From positions 93,699 to 157,698 of the forward strand of contig ONCV01000004.1 of the NCBI GenBank assembly GCA_900316415.1: a stretch of 64,000 nucleotides of DNA, given 5' to 3'. Below, piece after piece: positions 9,001 through 18,100 of the stretch. The translations under genes and the position numbers were made by a program. The DNA is from an uncultured Eubacteriales bacterium. GTDB taxonomy: Bacteria > Bacillota > Clostridia > Christensenellales > Aristaeellaceae. Positions within the stretch are counted from its first letter, which is position 1. The number at the start of each line of letters is the position of its first letter. The notes beneath the pieces were generated by a model that searched no databases, was not told where the DNA came from, and worked only from the letters and a program-made list of their open reading frames with translations.

Positions 9001-11801
9001 AATACACTGTCCGGGAAATCCTGCTGGAGCTTCCGGAAGACAGCTATGCCATCTATGATTCCGATGAGCCGGAAGAGGGAAGCGGGGTTACAAAGGCGCA
9101 TTCCGCGGCGATCACCAACCGGCAGAGAACCGGAGAACTGATCCTTCGCAAAACGGTAGAAACCCCGATTCCGGAGGAAGAGAATCAGGAGTTTGCCTTC
9201 CGGATTACGCTGGGGGACGAAAACATCCATTATGCTTTCCAGGGAATCGAACGGGAAGGCGATTCTGAGAAAGAAACTGAAGTCCGGTTCACCGGCGGCA
9301 TCGCGGAAGTGCGGATCCGGGGCGGCGAAAGTTTGACCATTACCGGGCTGCCGCAGGGCATACGGTACACCGTGACGGAACTGGAGGATCCCTTCTTTAC
9401 GCCCAAGTCGGCTGAACAGAGCGGAACAGTCGGTCCGGAAGCAAGCGAAGCCGAATTCACCAACATCCGCAACAGGGTGGACGTCCGGGTTACCAAGGTG
9501 TTCAGCGGAATCGGCCGGCTGCCGAAGGAGTTCAGCATTACCAACGATTACAATCAGGATGTTTTCACCGCGCGCAACGCGGACGGAAGCGGCACGGCGG
9601 AGGATCCCTTCTGCTGGACGATTCGTGAGGTGCCGACCGGAACGGTGATTACCTTCACGGAAACCGGGATCCAGGCCAAAGGTTATTATTTGGTTGCGAA
9701 CGGAACCGAAACGACGGAAGACAGCGCAATCGTCACGATTACGGCGAAGGATCGGAACATGGATAAGGGAACATCGACTGACGATGAAACGGGTTCCGAA
9801 CCGGGAACGAATACTGAACCGGAAACGAATAGCGAAACGGAGACGGGCTCCGAAACAGAGAAGGGGACAGAGACGGAAACGGGATCCGCAAGGGAGCCTG
9901 GCTCAGGAACCGAGACAGGATCTGAAACGGAGACTGGTACAGAAACGGAAACAGGATCTGAAACAGAGACAGGTTCTGAAACCGAGGATGAGACGGAATA
10001 CCGGAATACCGCTGAATTCATCAACAAATACACCTACCACGCGGAAGGAACGGCGGCTCTGAGAGGACACAAGGTGATCCAGAACCGGCCTTTCGGCAAG
10101 GATGATACGCTGAAGGTAACGGTTTCCGCGGAGGAAGGCGTGAGACTGCCGGAGATCACCGAGATAGATGTACCGGTGAAGGAAGGCGAGTATACGGCGG
10201 AATTCAGCTTCGGCGAGATTGACTACGATCTGAGCGATATGGCTGGGAAGACGAAGCAGGTCTTTGTCTATACCATCACAGAAACGGCAGAGATGCCCGG
10301 AACAAAACCGGACAGCGAGATACATACCGCTACCGTGACGGTTCGGGATAACGGAGCTGGAGATCTGGAAACCACGGTTGTCTACAGCGACGGAGATGAA
10401 ACTGAATTCGTTAATCCGTATTCCGCGGAAGGCAAGGTTCAGCTGAAGGGCCGCAAGGTGATTCAGAACCGGAGCTTTATCAGCAACGATGTCATGACGG
10501 TAATCATCTCCGCGGATAAGGGTGTAAGACTTCCGGAAAAGACGCAGATCAGAGTTCCGCTGAAGGAAGGAGAAAACACTGCGGAGTTCCTCTTCGACGA
10601 GATTGTGTATGACCTGAGCGATCTGGACGGTGAGAAGGAGCGGACCTTCACCTATACCATCACGGAGAAGGCCGAGATGGCGGGAACAGCCCTGGATGAC
10701 AGGACGCACACCGTGACCGTCACGATCCGGGACAACGGAATCGGAGCGCTGGAAACCGAGGTCGTCTACAGCGACGGGGAGGAAATTGAATTCATCAACA
10801 CCTACCACGCTGCAGGACAGACCAGGCTCAGCGGACATAAGATAATCCGGAATCGCATGTTCGAAGAGGGTGATACCCTGAAGGTGAAGATCTCCGCGGA
10901 AGAGGGTGTCCCGCTGCCGGAAGTGACGGAGATTGATGTTCCGCTCAGGAAAGACAGATTTGTTGCGGATTTCCTCTTTGGAGACATTCTTTACGATGAG
11001 AGCGATCTGGGAGGAGACGAAGAACGGAGCTTTGTTTATACCTTTACTGAAACGGCGCAGATGGCCGGCACCATCCCGGACAGCGGAACCCATACAGCGA
11101 CGGTGACGGTGAAGGACAACAGGAAGGGCGCGCTGAAAGTCAGTATTACTTACAGCGACGGGGAGAAGGTTGAATTCATCAATCCTTATGTTCCGGAGAA
11201 TGGCAGGCTGGAGATCCAGAAGATCTTTGAGATCAGGGAGACAGAGGTCATGATTACGCCGGAACCGACGGAAACACCGACGCCTACTCCTACTCCGACT
11301 CCGACGCCCACATCAACCCCGACGCCAACACCTACGCCGAAGCCGACTCCGGTTCCTGAACAGGAGATTATTCCGGAGGACGCGAAGACGGGGCAGAAGA
11401 CGAGCGCTACGGTTCGGAAAGTCTGGAACGATGATCATGACGCGGCAGGCCTGAGGCCGAAGCAGGTTGTCATGACGCTGAACAACGGCACGCGCGTCAT
11501 ACTGAGCGAGGAGAATGGCTGGCAGGCCACCGTATCCGATCTCCCGGTGGAGGTCGGCGGACTGCAGATGGTGTATTTCTGGAAGGAGCAGGAGGTTCCC
11601 GGATATATCAATGCCGGCGTGAAGGTGATCGGCGGAGTAACCGTGTTCACCAACAGACTGGCATCGCATCGGGAGACCGAACCGCCGGAAGGGAAGCCGT
11701 TGCCGCCTCAAAAGAAACCCAGTTATCTGATCATCTCGGATTACGGAACACCGCTGGGGGTGGATGTTTCCATCAATCATGTGGGGGACTGCTTCGATTA
11801 A
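1..11801 (+). CDS. Giant modular surface protein 1, 5'-truncated by window edge
   Basis: The frame is open to the left edge, so the true start lies upstream; the GTG at 15 is only the first possible start codon in view. At least 3928 residues are visible. The first ~45 residues look like a BspA-type leucine-rich repeat (FTSIASGAFANARNLESV). From about residue 300 to 1990 come several immunoglobulin-like modules, each with a phrase like YDVLPR or DVLPRGF, as in isopeptide-forming fimbrial proteins (near residues 535, 1010, 1195, 1424, 1667). A Cna-B-like module follows near 1992-2110, then a series of pilin-type modules, a Glu/Thr-rich linker, three exact-length 128-residue repeats, a Pro-Thr linker, a last Cna-B-like domain and a conserved tail. 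No LPXTG, hydrophobic anchor or basic tail is seen. The role is probably cell-surface adhesion or matrix; this is inference from architecture. Its C-terminal third is paralogous to the next gene. Confidence 0.85.
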   Translation, partial: NSIPVTGVGADALYAAQTLRTIEVTAPESFTSIASGAFANARNLESVGGKTRKSEAAALFTQAEKGTLLFENTKLLDDEGYQPFMGNTLQYGIVEKDGEPYIDPRDVANGWPDNITVTISQAGTTRRTVSDDPGYQKDSDDMPRDAQGTYLAFTGDSLVTSVLVSNPVSEGLAASDRVRIYFKTDEGCDFPDYALDSTAPIQVNQTLPDGTETQYTVYVRIVGTDVPGVRYFEIERPGNGATLNLTIKTEYYSPMSAGGDVVVWAEYVPEGEESQLAGKATEPGEKRQVVNRTTIPDPFAVVKTADSSSTLAPTAAADGRAYLPEHSYTIKLNRGADNTANPFLINMGKDYVVSADVTDRMELPEGIILNPTLAEEIRSNRLTTSTSDSTYYNTRTHTITSPTYGPVFTLYESVAQRNFLAPVLSLSEDGKQPVLTWHPVNKQYENYLDGNAATYLEINNHNVKVTVSNRVLCVDPEKAEKNTVYTVTNRVDATLHYNHSGDKIISDDATYRVNSGDAKMEFSKSYDSSGTIYRGEYRPYTLTLKSTGILPLTLGEMDRIVDVIDTNASSYPDSHYIDANGIWQMYTDPSNTFGSTPLNDLLTLTISRAHLYGGAGSAELAGTKHRVITDKGTLSSVQTSQANTSTNTAYSGMSSTDPYDLGPAATFVFTRNEQGQVQCSLNGGAGETVSSAADIQALFDRYGFFVTRDTRYTVEWDLTPLGTDFSLSPGNSMVITIPTRFKDTFMRINGDKREYEPNTYSSYEYAYNLAEIQKERTRKASATAMPYHYREAYLYKSVSGVVSTKRIYAYEDDAVPDQTYYDAVQYTVNPQHNGKAAYALMPLTDHMTNRQALLVPVAQNAGQDWTAGLETYRLDGTDYYLLTREGTYTKVWTGDRWADHVEVQSLSGGRYDTKIFWYLTDYQGSYNKNIQYKARVWMNDLTNAQVGYPITSCTNESWLGDHQGHRLYDSVSTNYGLVQSEALVREWSKRIVDEVGDTRPGYEYCNITQGKTVVYRLRFANDRKKDFTLTGADFYDVLPRAVGFSWVKDENVWIYYDHFDVTGENEWKIEKYTLNGFSDEYRIKWDDNRFSMTCTDTENGIGYVYVKVTFPTGTGWDTYVHDKTNNILNNTLYVKNTSGQFSKQAVSHDLADKAVVRLQKGVYATAVRDQNGTTRYKTADNSREMYENGDVTETRVYYYITLHNGGYTNLYLSPLQDVLPRGFKLISVTQAYDTSYYGDKLAKVNRGNDGPTVIYPNSLGLSYSTQTVDGRERVTITLQPDNQYNSYTGQKEYYLRPGQAAVMMMLCSVDNEAAETDNEATNAVAMPYRDYYHTGLFLADSTSSPSAVSGANPRQNNGDCEIIDNVTAGGKGCAASSDNTTQWLCSEVTIRRGDILPGINKYLKRVIAIDGKVKEPAPSSVNSEEQLIWSVTGMNSGERSIVDYAITDVLPAPYNFVGDVCYRQSYNLAGETAAAPELLFTIQRGKVDENGQEVSDDDLNAAAASSRMTLVSAEGEQASLTIDAEEPTVLHFKGSEIQVRIHLDEDGNEVLSIRFPEKAMNIPSGGEVELTYTTKYIMATRINAVLVNFAYLTPLEQSWDGQTNHGNTVTYASPYSDTHNQSVISNAQVVSSYGGSTTSLKAIREKEKPANRTDSKSNPNYITVQDRSRVVTYTLSVKNTNVMSIREFVLLDNLPEVGDHTVFNVRDKRESAFRVWLDQNPNFRLWVVKENGDRIELERGAEKDYEIQFSSRTTFASSDWNIGHTGDWQEWSGEALASTEDIHSIRLLFHDKTAACKQYPPDGELFMEFDGRIDEAAEPGKIAYNGFGYKYKLAGPAGIEGEAAPRLVGVRIPDLLHISKSLVDGQNAAYKTGEDVTFQYVLYKGTAVAISQDENPIEKIRAAKRDYAMVSVTVPAGEHKSQEDISFNNPETVQIYKDSVYTTGEWIMIPGEKYTLLELPADHFESVSIGGTAGKSHTFTYDSSVVLKLESVNRHDDWSFRIQKQDQYQRPIGGVVFAIYSGKEMEFMPSETYEALEGNKPAYELDGDYAGYKLMAVRTTNAAGRIQMNVLGGETYICVEQSVPSELYTLDQTPVAVTRENRERLKLVPVENQYKSNGEGSFTLHKHMQGRPLTEGEFKFKIEPYDPIGKKVITEADKMPPMPETTENIPNNGEGAVTFGPFSFETKDIGREYCYRVTEKIPTETEPHVIYDRTQGIARARVTDDGTGNLSAVWTYTRINDRNEETEWDGIFRNAYESEVSVRIPVSKNLTGKNWEDDDSFTFHLTEITDPENPKDEEAEVTSGDILPFNRTYTHLDDGKTFRYDLYEKIPDNAVGYKPNDERMKVVIGNQRVVVHYGEYRTWTEAERAARLGETVLRWKAKGIFYDDTVHHIEVKVNYDEKVKGVKADVTVDGQQVQADAVGTISFNNQFKPENIKAGIRASKKIWWPDKEKYRRMGLSESYTFRLIPDDPGQPMPDTDTVTITSGPLDEAYKSFSVPLSWDALISKGQLNEVTDQITAEFLYTLVELKPDGTAALAEDPWIEQIKYDASARRVKIVMTGDPNDYSMSAETLYQDAEKENEWSKFNQKYFQNEYRTDPIGFAVEIEKRLNQKGAKQGTFSFTLYDAMDNTPVKTIRMDQPDGSYLSNEVTVEDLGEKGGLVDRETRNYYLLEDIPAEAVACGADGTPVNPEVKYGDGTHRNDYTWKLNGYTYDTHRINIKVTAKLDETFTYKLIPTVTYGTFNRAIYSNSYEAEGAGEIKAGKIIDGRSFLPEESFTFELTAADGAPLRTAEGTQERLERTVTSGEPASFELHFLLADLMNGDGSWSGKDFRYILHEKVPEEAFVTDGGETLLYRDASEDQRKEYDGKWTWQSVTYAADQVVTLHVSDGEAGKLNVTYGDDLKEPPVTEVKNIYRPLEAEKIWVNYDGTKTSPDGAKVTFELFADGKTTGRTVVLDGQKDGELNANSAEGEFESWKATWKNLPEYRTGGEEGDSAEKVEYTVREILLELPEDSYAIYDSDEPEEGSGVTKAHSAAITNRQRTGELILRKTVETPIPEEENQEFAFRITLGDENIHYAFQGIEREGDSEKETEVRFTGGIAEVRIRGGESLTITGLPQGIRYTVTELEDPFFTPKSAEQSGTVGPEASEAEFTNIRNRVDVRVTKVFSGIGRLPKEFSITNDYNQDVFTARNADGSGTAEDPFCWTIREVPTGTVITFTETGIQAKGYYLVANGTETTEDSAIVTITAKDRNMDKGTSTDDETGSEPGTNTEPETNSETETGSETEKGTETETGSAREPGSGTETGSETETGTETETGSETETGSETEDETEYRNTAEFINKYTYHAEGTAALRGHKVIQNRPFGKDDTLKVTVSAEEGVRLPEITEIDVPVKEGEYTAEFSFGEIDYDLSDMAGKTKQVFVYTITETAEMPGTKPDSEIHTATVTVRDNGAGDLETTVVYSDGDETEFVNPYSAEGKVQLKGRKVIQNRSFISNDVMTVIISADKGVRLPEKTQIRVPLKEGENTAEFLFDEIVYDLSDLDGEKERTFTYTITEKAEMAGTALDDRTHTVTVTIRDNGIGALETEVVYSDGEEIEFINTYHAAGQTRLSGHKIIRNRMFEEGDTLKVKISAEEGVPLPEVTEIDVPLRKDRFVADFLFGDILYDESDLGGDEERSFVYTFTETAQMAGTIPDSGTHTATVTVKDNRKGALKVSITYSDGEKVEFINPYVPENGRLEIQKIFEIRETEVMITPEPTETPTPTPTPTPTPTSTPTPTPTPKPTPVPEQEIIPEDAKTGQKTSATVRKVWNDDHDAAGLRPKQVVMTLNNGTRVILSEENGWQATVSDLPVEVGGLQMVYFWKEQEVPGYINAGVKVIGGVTVFTNRLASHRETEPPEGKPLPPQKKPSYLIISDYGTPLGVDVSINHVGDCFD
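9766..9996 (+). repeat. Glu/Thr/Gly/Ser low-complexity repeat inside surface protein 1
   Basis: About 75 residues are made almost only of ETGSETE-type units. The DNA repeats short blocks such as gaaacggagac and ggatctgaaacagag. It lies between a Cna-B-like module and the three 128-residue repeats, so it probably acts as a flexible acidic spacer. Short-period DNA repeats of this kind can change length by slippage. Confidence 0.8.
10035..11186 (+). repeat. Three 384-bp tandem repeats encoding pilin-like (Spy0128/FctA-type) modules
   Basis: The units run 10035-10418, 10419-10802 and 10803-11186. Each is exactly 384 bp (128 residues) with no indels. Each opens with a lysine in GHKVIQNR, GRKVIQNR or GHKIIRNR, has a glutamate in TITE/TFTE and closes with an asparagine in EFVNPY, EFINTY or EFINPY. 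This Lys-Glu-Asn spacing matches the self-made isopeptide bond of Spy0128-type pilin domains. The crosslink itself is inferred. Confidence 0.8.
11259..11358 (+). repeat. Pro-Thr linker repeat in surface protein 1
   Basis: The sequence encodes alternating Pro-Thr (TPTPTPTPTS) with six-base units of the type cctact/ccgact. It separates the pilin repeats from the last Cna-B-like domain. Such linkers span the cell wall in many Gram-positive surface proteins. Confidence 0.85.
11742..11798 (+). other. Conserved C-terminal tail of surface protein 1
   Basis: The last 19 residues, YGTPLGVDVSINHVGDCFD, match the tail of the next giant protein except for one Ser-to-Ala change. It follows a Pro-rich segment (PPEGKPLPPQKKP). 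It has a single cysteine four residues from the end and is neither hydrophobic nor basic, so it is not a classical sortase signal. It may be a different anchoring or export tag; that is inference. Confidence 0.7.
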
Positions 11802-11824
11802 ACAAGAAAAACACTTTGCGAAAC

Positions 11825-11858
11825 ATTGCCGCCTCTCCCGGCTGGGAGGGGCGGCAAT
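11825..11858 (+). terminator. GC-rich hairpin after surface protein 1
   Basis: Arms ATTGCCGCCTCTCCC and GGGAGGGGCGGCAAT pair over 15 positions with one G-U, around a GGCT-like loop. No T-tract follows, so it may act as an mRNA stabiliser or weak terminator. A hairpin of closely similar sequence sits behind the second giant gene. Confidence 0.55.
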
Positions 11859-11992
11859 TCAGTCACATGAGAAGAAGAGGAGCTGCGCTTTTTTTGACAA
11901 GCCCGACGAAGGTGCTGAAAACGGATTCCGGAATCTGTATGATGAGGACAGAGGAGAAATGACTCAGTCATCATTTTCAATGAATAATACAG

Positions 11993-12038
11993 AACAGACT
12001 GCCGTCTCTTTTTGAACCGGAGATGGCGGCCTGTTTTT
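11993..12038 (+). terminator. Probable intrinsic terminator before the second giant gene
   Basis: AACAG pairs with CTGTT and GCCGTCTC pairs with GAGATGGC (one wobble), split by a small internal loop, and the right arm runs into CTGTTTTT. It lies 24 bp upstream of the -35 box of the next gene, so it would isolate the two transcription units. Confidence 0.55.
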
Positions 12039-12061
12039 GGTTTACGAAAGGCCTGAAAACG

Positions 12062-12090
12062 TTGACATTCGTATATGGAAAGTGTATGAT
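12062..12090 (+). promoter_or_regulatory. Consensus promoter of surface protein 2
   Basis: TTGACA (12062-12067), a 17-bp spacer and TATGAT (12085-12090) give a near-perfect vegetative promoter. Transcription would start near 12097 and leave a ~75-nt leader. The Shine-Dalgarno GAGGAG at 12158-12163 is 8 nt before the ATG. Confidence 0.8.
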
Positions 12091-12171
12091 ATTTATGGAT
12101 TAGTGGCGATATTTATCCAATTTGGGATTTGAGCTTTTAGAGTCGAGAAGAGTCAGCGAGGAGCGAGAGTC

Positions 12172-15100
12172 ATGAGCAAGACAAAACGGTTTCTGGCGGT
12201 TCTGTGCACGGTCGCGATGCTGTTCAGCAACGTGGTTCCTGTTTCCGTGCCGGTTTACGCGGCGGAGACGGAATCTGATCCGGAATACTCCAATTTGATC
12301 GCGAAGATCGGGGAGGAGCAGGTTTCGGATGCTCTGGACGAAACGGAGGAGAATAAGACTCCGGAGACTCTCCCGGAAAAGACCTCTCAGGAGACGGAAT
12401 CCGACGGGGAGGTGGCGGACGATTCCGCGGATACCGCCTCCATGCCTTCTGATGCTGTGGAACCCGAGGAAGAGGATGTGCAGGCATCCGCGCAAACGGA
12501 GGATGACGAGGCGGACTACAGCTCCGAATCCAATCAGATGGAAACACGGGAGGAGACTCTGACTTCTGAAACTGTCGAAACAGAGGAGAAAGAAGATTCG
12601 CCAGCGGAAGAGGGAGGCGGGAAGCATCCTGCTGCCTCTGAACCGGAGACTCCGGCGGATCCCGATGAGAACGCTTCTCGGAATACGTATGAATCAGACG
12701 GTATGGACAATCGGAACGACGATGATACCGGCTCTTCCGATCAACCTGTCGCTTCCGAAACACAGACCGATAATGAACCTGGAGCGGCGCCGAAAGAAAC
12801 GAATAAATCCGATGAGGATACGAACCCGGAAAGCGAAAAGGAATCTGAGCATGCCGGCGGTGAGAAAGAAGATCATCCTTCTGCTCAGGATGGCGTAGAG
12901 GAAGGGGCGCAGGAGAACGACGGAACGTCCCCGGAAACCGAAAAGCCTTCCGAAGAGCAGCCGACAGATGTGCCGACGGAAGAGATCCCCGCGGATTCCG
13001 TAACTGATACTCCGCCCGCTGAGCCTTCTGAAAATCCGGAGAATCCTGCTCCTGCCGAACCGGTGGAGGAGCCGGAAGAGGAGACTCCCGCGGAAGAAAA
13101 GAAGATCCGGGAGATTTCCGTCGGGGATCGGGAGACGATCACCGCGGACGATGATTTCGTTCTGCAGTTTACGGTTCCCTTCGATGAGGAATATGCACTG
13201 AAAGCTTCTTCCCGGAAGAGTTTCGCTCTGTCCATTGCGCGGAACGATGAGCAGGCGAAGGAGTATGACGCCGAACGGGAAGAGAATGAGTACATTCTTT
13301 CCATTGAACTGAAGGATGGGAAGTATGAAGTTTTCGCCGCGTCCGGAAACGATGAGATTGAGATCGAGATTCTGAAGAAAGCCAAACAGGAAGCTCCGAA
13401 GACGAATCCGGAAGCAGATGAATCCGCAGAGGAACCGGAATCTGAGGATGAGGATGCCCCCGCGGAAGAGGGGAAGCCGGAGAAAGCTGCGGACGGCGAG
13501 GATGCCGATGTCACAGCCAGTGAGACCGCTGATGAAAACGCGGAATCGCTGATGCCGGAAGATGGAGAGGCGACGGAACCGGCGGAAGAGGAAGATGCTC
13601 CCGTTTCCTACCTGGAAGCGGATCATTTCGAGGAATCCGGCGACGGATACACTATTCTTGTCTATTTCGATGATCATGTGTTCCCCGAGGGAACCGTGAT
13701 GAACGTTCAGGAAATCCGGCAGGGGATGGACGGATACAGCAACCTGGTCCGCGGCGCGGAAGAAGCTGTTACGGACGATTGGACAAAGACCGGATCCTAT
13801 CAGCGGTTCTTTGACATCTCCTTTGTGAACGGGGAGGAGAGGATTCAGCCTGAGGAATCCGCGGTGGAGGTGCTGATCCTGCTGGACGACGTGGCCAGCA
13901 TCGCCCCGGAGGAAGACATTCATGTGCTTCACTTTGACGATCAGTTCAATGCGGAGCCCGTGAACGCGGAAACCACCGGCTCCGGGGAGAATCCGGAGGG
14001 CGTTTCCTTCTCCGCCGATTCCTTCTCCACCTACGCGGTGACGACTACGGTTTCCATCACGAAACAGATCCGCGCGTATGGCCGCAATTACTATGTGACC
14101 GTGGAATACGGGGAAAGCGCAGATATCCCGAAGGATGCGAAGCTGATCGCTACGGAGATCGGTGAGAATGATGAGCGCTATCCGCTGCTGCAGGAGAAGG
14201 CGGCGAAGGCGCTGGACGCGGATTCCGTCGAGTTTCCCGGTCTGTATGAAATCAGCATCGTTGACAAAAATGATCAGACTCATCGCTATCAGCCCAGCAC
14301 GGACGTGAAGGTTTCCATCCGCGCCGGTGAAAACCTGGATGCGGAGAACCTGCAGGTAATCCATTTTGAAGGCACCGCGGAAGGAACCGTGAATGCCGGT
14401 GTCACTCCGGAAATCATCGAAGAGACTTCGGTCCAGAATAAAACGGTTACCTTTCATACGGACGGATTCTCCATCTTCGGCCTGGCCTATACCGTTGACT
14501 TCCATTATAACGGTATCGACTACAGCATCCCCGGCGAGAGCCAGATTCTGCTGAGTGAGCTGATCGAGCAGCTGCAGATCATGAACGGCGACGCGCTGCT
14601 GGACGTGAAGGATGTAGAGCGCGTTGAGTTCACGGATGAACACCTGGTCACCGTACAGCAGGTGTCCGGATTGATCACCTACAACGGTCACGAAAACATG
14701 GATGCCGGGGAGAAGGATTTTCTTCTCACCAGTGAAGCTCCTTTCAACAGCAACGAGACGCTGACCATCTGGCTGATCAACGGAGAACCCATCGTCGTTG
14801 GCGTGACAGACGCACAATATTACTATGTGCATCTGAAAGGCCGGGATACGATGACCATGCAGCAAATGCTGGGCAGCTATTTCAAAAGTGATTTTGCTTT
14901 CTATTATCCTGATCCTGATTCGATAAATGTATCTGGCGATCTTCTAAACCTTTCCAATTTGAACTCAATTCCCTATAGTACAGGCGGCAGCATCTGGATC
15001 TATGACTGGGATGATAATGTCAGAGACTGGGTTTATAATGTGATCCTTGAGCAGGACTATGTCTATGAGGTCACCAAGACAGAGAAAATAACCCTTTCTG

Positions 15101-18100
15101 ATATTATGGCCAGTTTAGGCGTGACGATTCCAAGTAATACGGTCGCGGTACTGAACGATAATTCAGTACCGGGAATCTTCGTGAACAACGGCAATGAGTT
15201 TGAATTCGTAACCACGACGTATCCCGAGGAAGGTATTGCCTACGACCTGTATGACCTTGGTTCACATAAATACCTGCCCTATGGACTTGTGATCAAAGGC
15301 TCTTCCGCCATTATAGAGAAAGACGATGGAATCTATACCTATGCTATTGTGAATGACACGGCGGAGATCACAGGTCTGGTAGACGCAGAACATTTTGATC
15401 CTGAAGCAGATCCGGACAAGTACATTATTCCCGTAAGCACAACTCTGGATGGTAAGGAATATCCGGTTGTCGCGATTCAGCAGGAGGCTTTCAAAGACGA
15501 GACGCGAATCAAAACTCTCGCATTTGCGGATGGCGAGACGGCTCTTCGACTTAATCTCAACTCGCTGTCCGATATACCGAACGTGACCAGCATTACAGGC
15601 GATCGACAGGTTCAATTCAGCACGATCGGTACAGTCATTTGCAACGATGAAAAACTGGAAAATCTCAAGCTGAACATTGACGGCAGACTGACAACTACCG
15701 AGACGTATATCCAAAGCAACGCCTCTCTGGAGACGGTGGAATTGACCTGCTCGAAACAGAGCATTCTGGGCGTTAATTTTCTGAGTAATTGCAATGCTGT
15801 CAAGACCGTCACCTATCATGGCAGTGCCAATATCATCAACAGCGCGATGCAGCATCTTTCCAGCCTGGAAACGATCGAGATCGACAACGCTAATAAGGCC
15901 GCTGTCTCGATTGGTGACAATGCATTCCGGGAAATGTCCGCACTGAAGAATGTTACAATTACAGGAGCCATCAGCGGCATAGGCTGGTGTGCATTCTACA
16001 ATGACAAAGCACTGGAAAGCTTCATTGTCGGACAGTCCGGATCTTCTCCTGTCAACATCAGCGATTGGGCCTTTGGATATTGCTCTAAGTTGACCGGGTT
16101 CAATATCGGCAATACACCTGTCAACGGCATCGGTTCCCGCGCATTCAGCGGGAATACAGCTCTGAGGGAATTCATTGCTGGAACTTATGAGAATGCTTCC
16201 ATCAGTATCGGGAGTAATGCTTTTGACTACACCCCCGCACTTGAGACATTCTCTCTGGGTGAAACCAGGATTAAATCCTTTGGAAACAACGCCTTCGACA
16301 ACTCGGCCCTGAAGGGAGAATTCACCTTCCAGACCGACAATGCCACCATTGGCAGCCGCGCTTTCTTTCACATGGTAAACCTCACCGGGCTGACCTTCGA
16401 CGGCGACATTGATACGATCACTGACAGTGCCTTTGGCTCCTGGTGGGGTGAAAACGACCAGAACCCCTTACTGACAAAGATCATCATCACCGGCAAGACC
16501 GGCACGGTGGAGAAAAGTGCTTACTACGGTTTGCCTAAGCTGGCGGCCGCAGTATTCCAGAAAGGTGTAAACACCTTCGGTACTGAGGTGTTCGGCGGAG
16601 GAACAATGGAACCCGCCACAGCACCGAAGACATTTGTCTATGTTGGTAACAATGGCGGGACCACTTCGCTGAACGAGTACATTGTCTGGGCGGATCGAAG
16701 CAATACGGTGCACATGTACTTCAACATGCCCAGCAGCAAAGTCATCGACGAGAATGGCGCGCTACCGAACCATGTCACGGCATACTTCACAGACGGCATT
16801 CTTTCCGACATTTATATCAATCCGGACTATGCAGGTGAAGATTCCGACGGAACCGAGTCGATGCCATTCGCTTCCATCGAGGCTGCCCTGAACTATGTTG
16901 ATGATATCACTGAAATCAAGGCACAGCTAAGAGCGGACGCGTCCGCCGCCGGCGTAGGAAGCCTGAACCTGCCATTTAACGGTGGGGCTGCCAGCGACGG
17001 CTTCACTTTGCACATCACCTCCACCGATACCACTGAAGTGGAGATTCCAGCTGGACTGCTGGAGGACAATGAGTTCCTCGAGGGGATCGTCTTCGAGAAC
17101 GGTGCGGCTGCCCAGATCAAAATTGCGGCTGGCGCGCTGAAGAACTGCGCAGCGCTTGAGCGCGTCGAGGTGAAGAACAGCGATGCCAAGGTGCTGATTG
17201 GCAAAGCGGCTTTTGAGGGCTGCCCGAAGCTGAACTCCGTCTGCGAGGCAGAGCAGACCGTGGAGAGCGACGCTGGTCAGGTGACCCTGGCTAAGGGTGC
17301 GGGAGCCATGATCGGTACTATGCTGGTCAAAGCGTCGGCGAGCGAGAACGCGGAAATCAGCGAGAAGATCGTGAACGATTACGATGAATTCGAATCCCCA
17401 GTCGTGGAGCACTACGATCTGCATCTGGAGAATATCTACGGCGAAGTTGTCACAGGGAAGGCTGCGGATGTAGCCCTTATTACAGACATACCCGCTACAG
17501 CCTGGCATCTGTATATCTACCATCACACAGGCTCTGCTGTCGAATCCTTCAGGATTACCCGAGAGAATTCAACTGCAACGGCTGATAAACTGACAGAGGT
17601 TCGCTTCCATGTGGGCAGCCTCAGTCCTTTTGCGACAGCTTACTGCACGGGTATGACATACCACGATGACATGTTCTGGTACGAGTTGACCCGAGACGAG
17701 GAAGATAAGATTACCGGAGCGGTGATCACCGGGATATATGATGGGACGGCCGAAGATGGAACCGCGGCTTATACCGGAACGACGCTTGAGTTCTCCGGAA
17801 AGACCAGGGACGACAAGAAATACCCTGTGACCGCTATCCAGACGGAAGCGTTCAAGGGCAATACGACGGTTACTCAAGCGGTGTTCACCAATGAGACTGA
17901 GTTGGGGGTGGGCAAGGACGCTTTCTCCGGCTGCACAGCGCTTGCGAATGTGATTGTCGACGGCAAGCTCTGCTTGGTGGCTGGAGAGCTGTTCGAAAAC
18001 GCCCAGACGGTTGCGCTGATTCAGATCCCGGATAGCCTTCCGGAAAATGCGCTGACAGGGGAAAAACTGGAGACCATTTACTTTGGATCAGCTGTCGGGG

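Larger units (their letters stand above)
11802..12171 (+). other. Intergenic region between the two giant genes
   Basis: No convincing gene is seen in these 370 bases. The region holds a GC-rich hairpin just after the first gene, a 13-bp palindrome (ATGACTCAGTCAT, 11959-11971), a terminator-like hairpin at 11993-12038 and the promoter of the second giant gene at 12062-12090. Confidence 0.7.
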
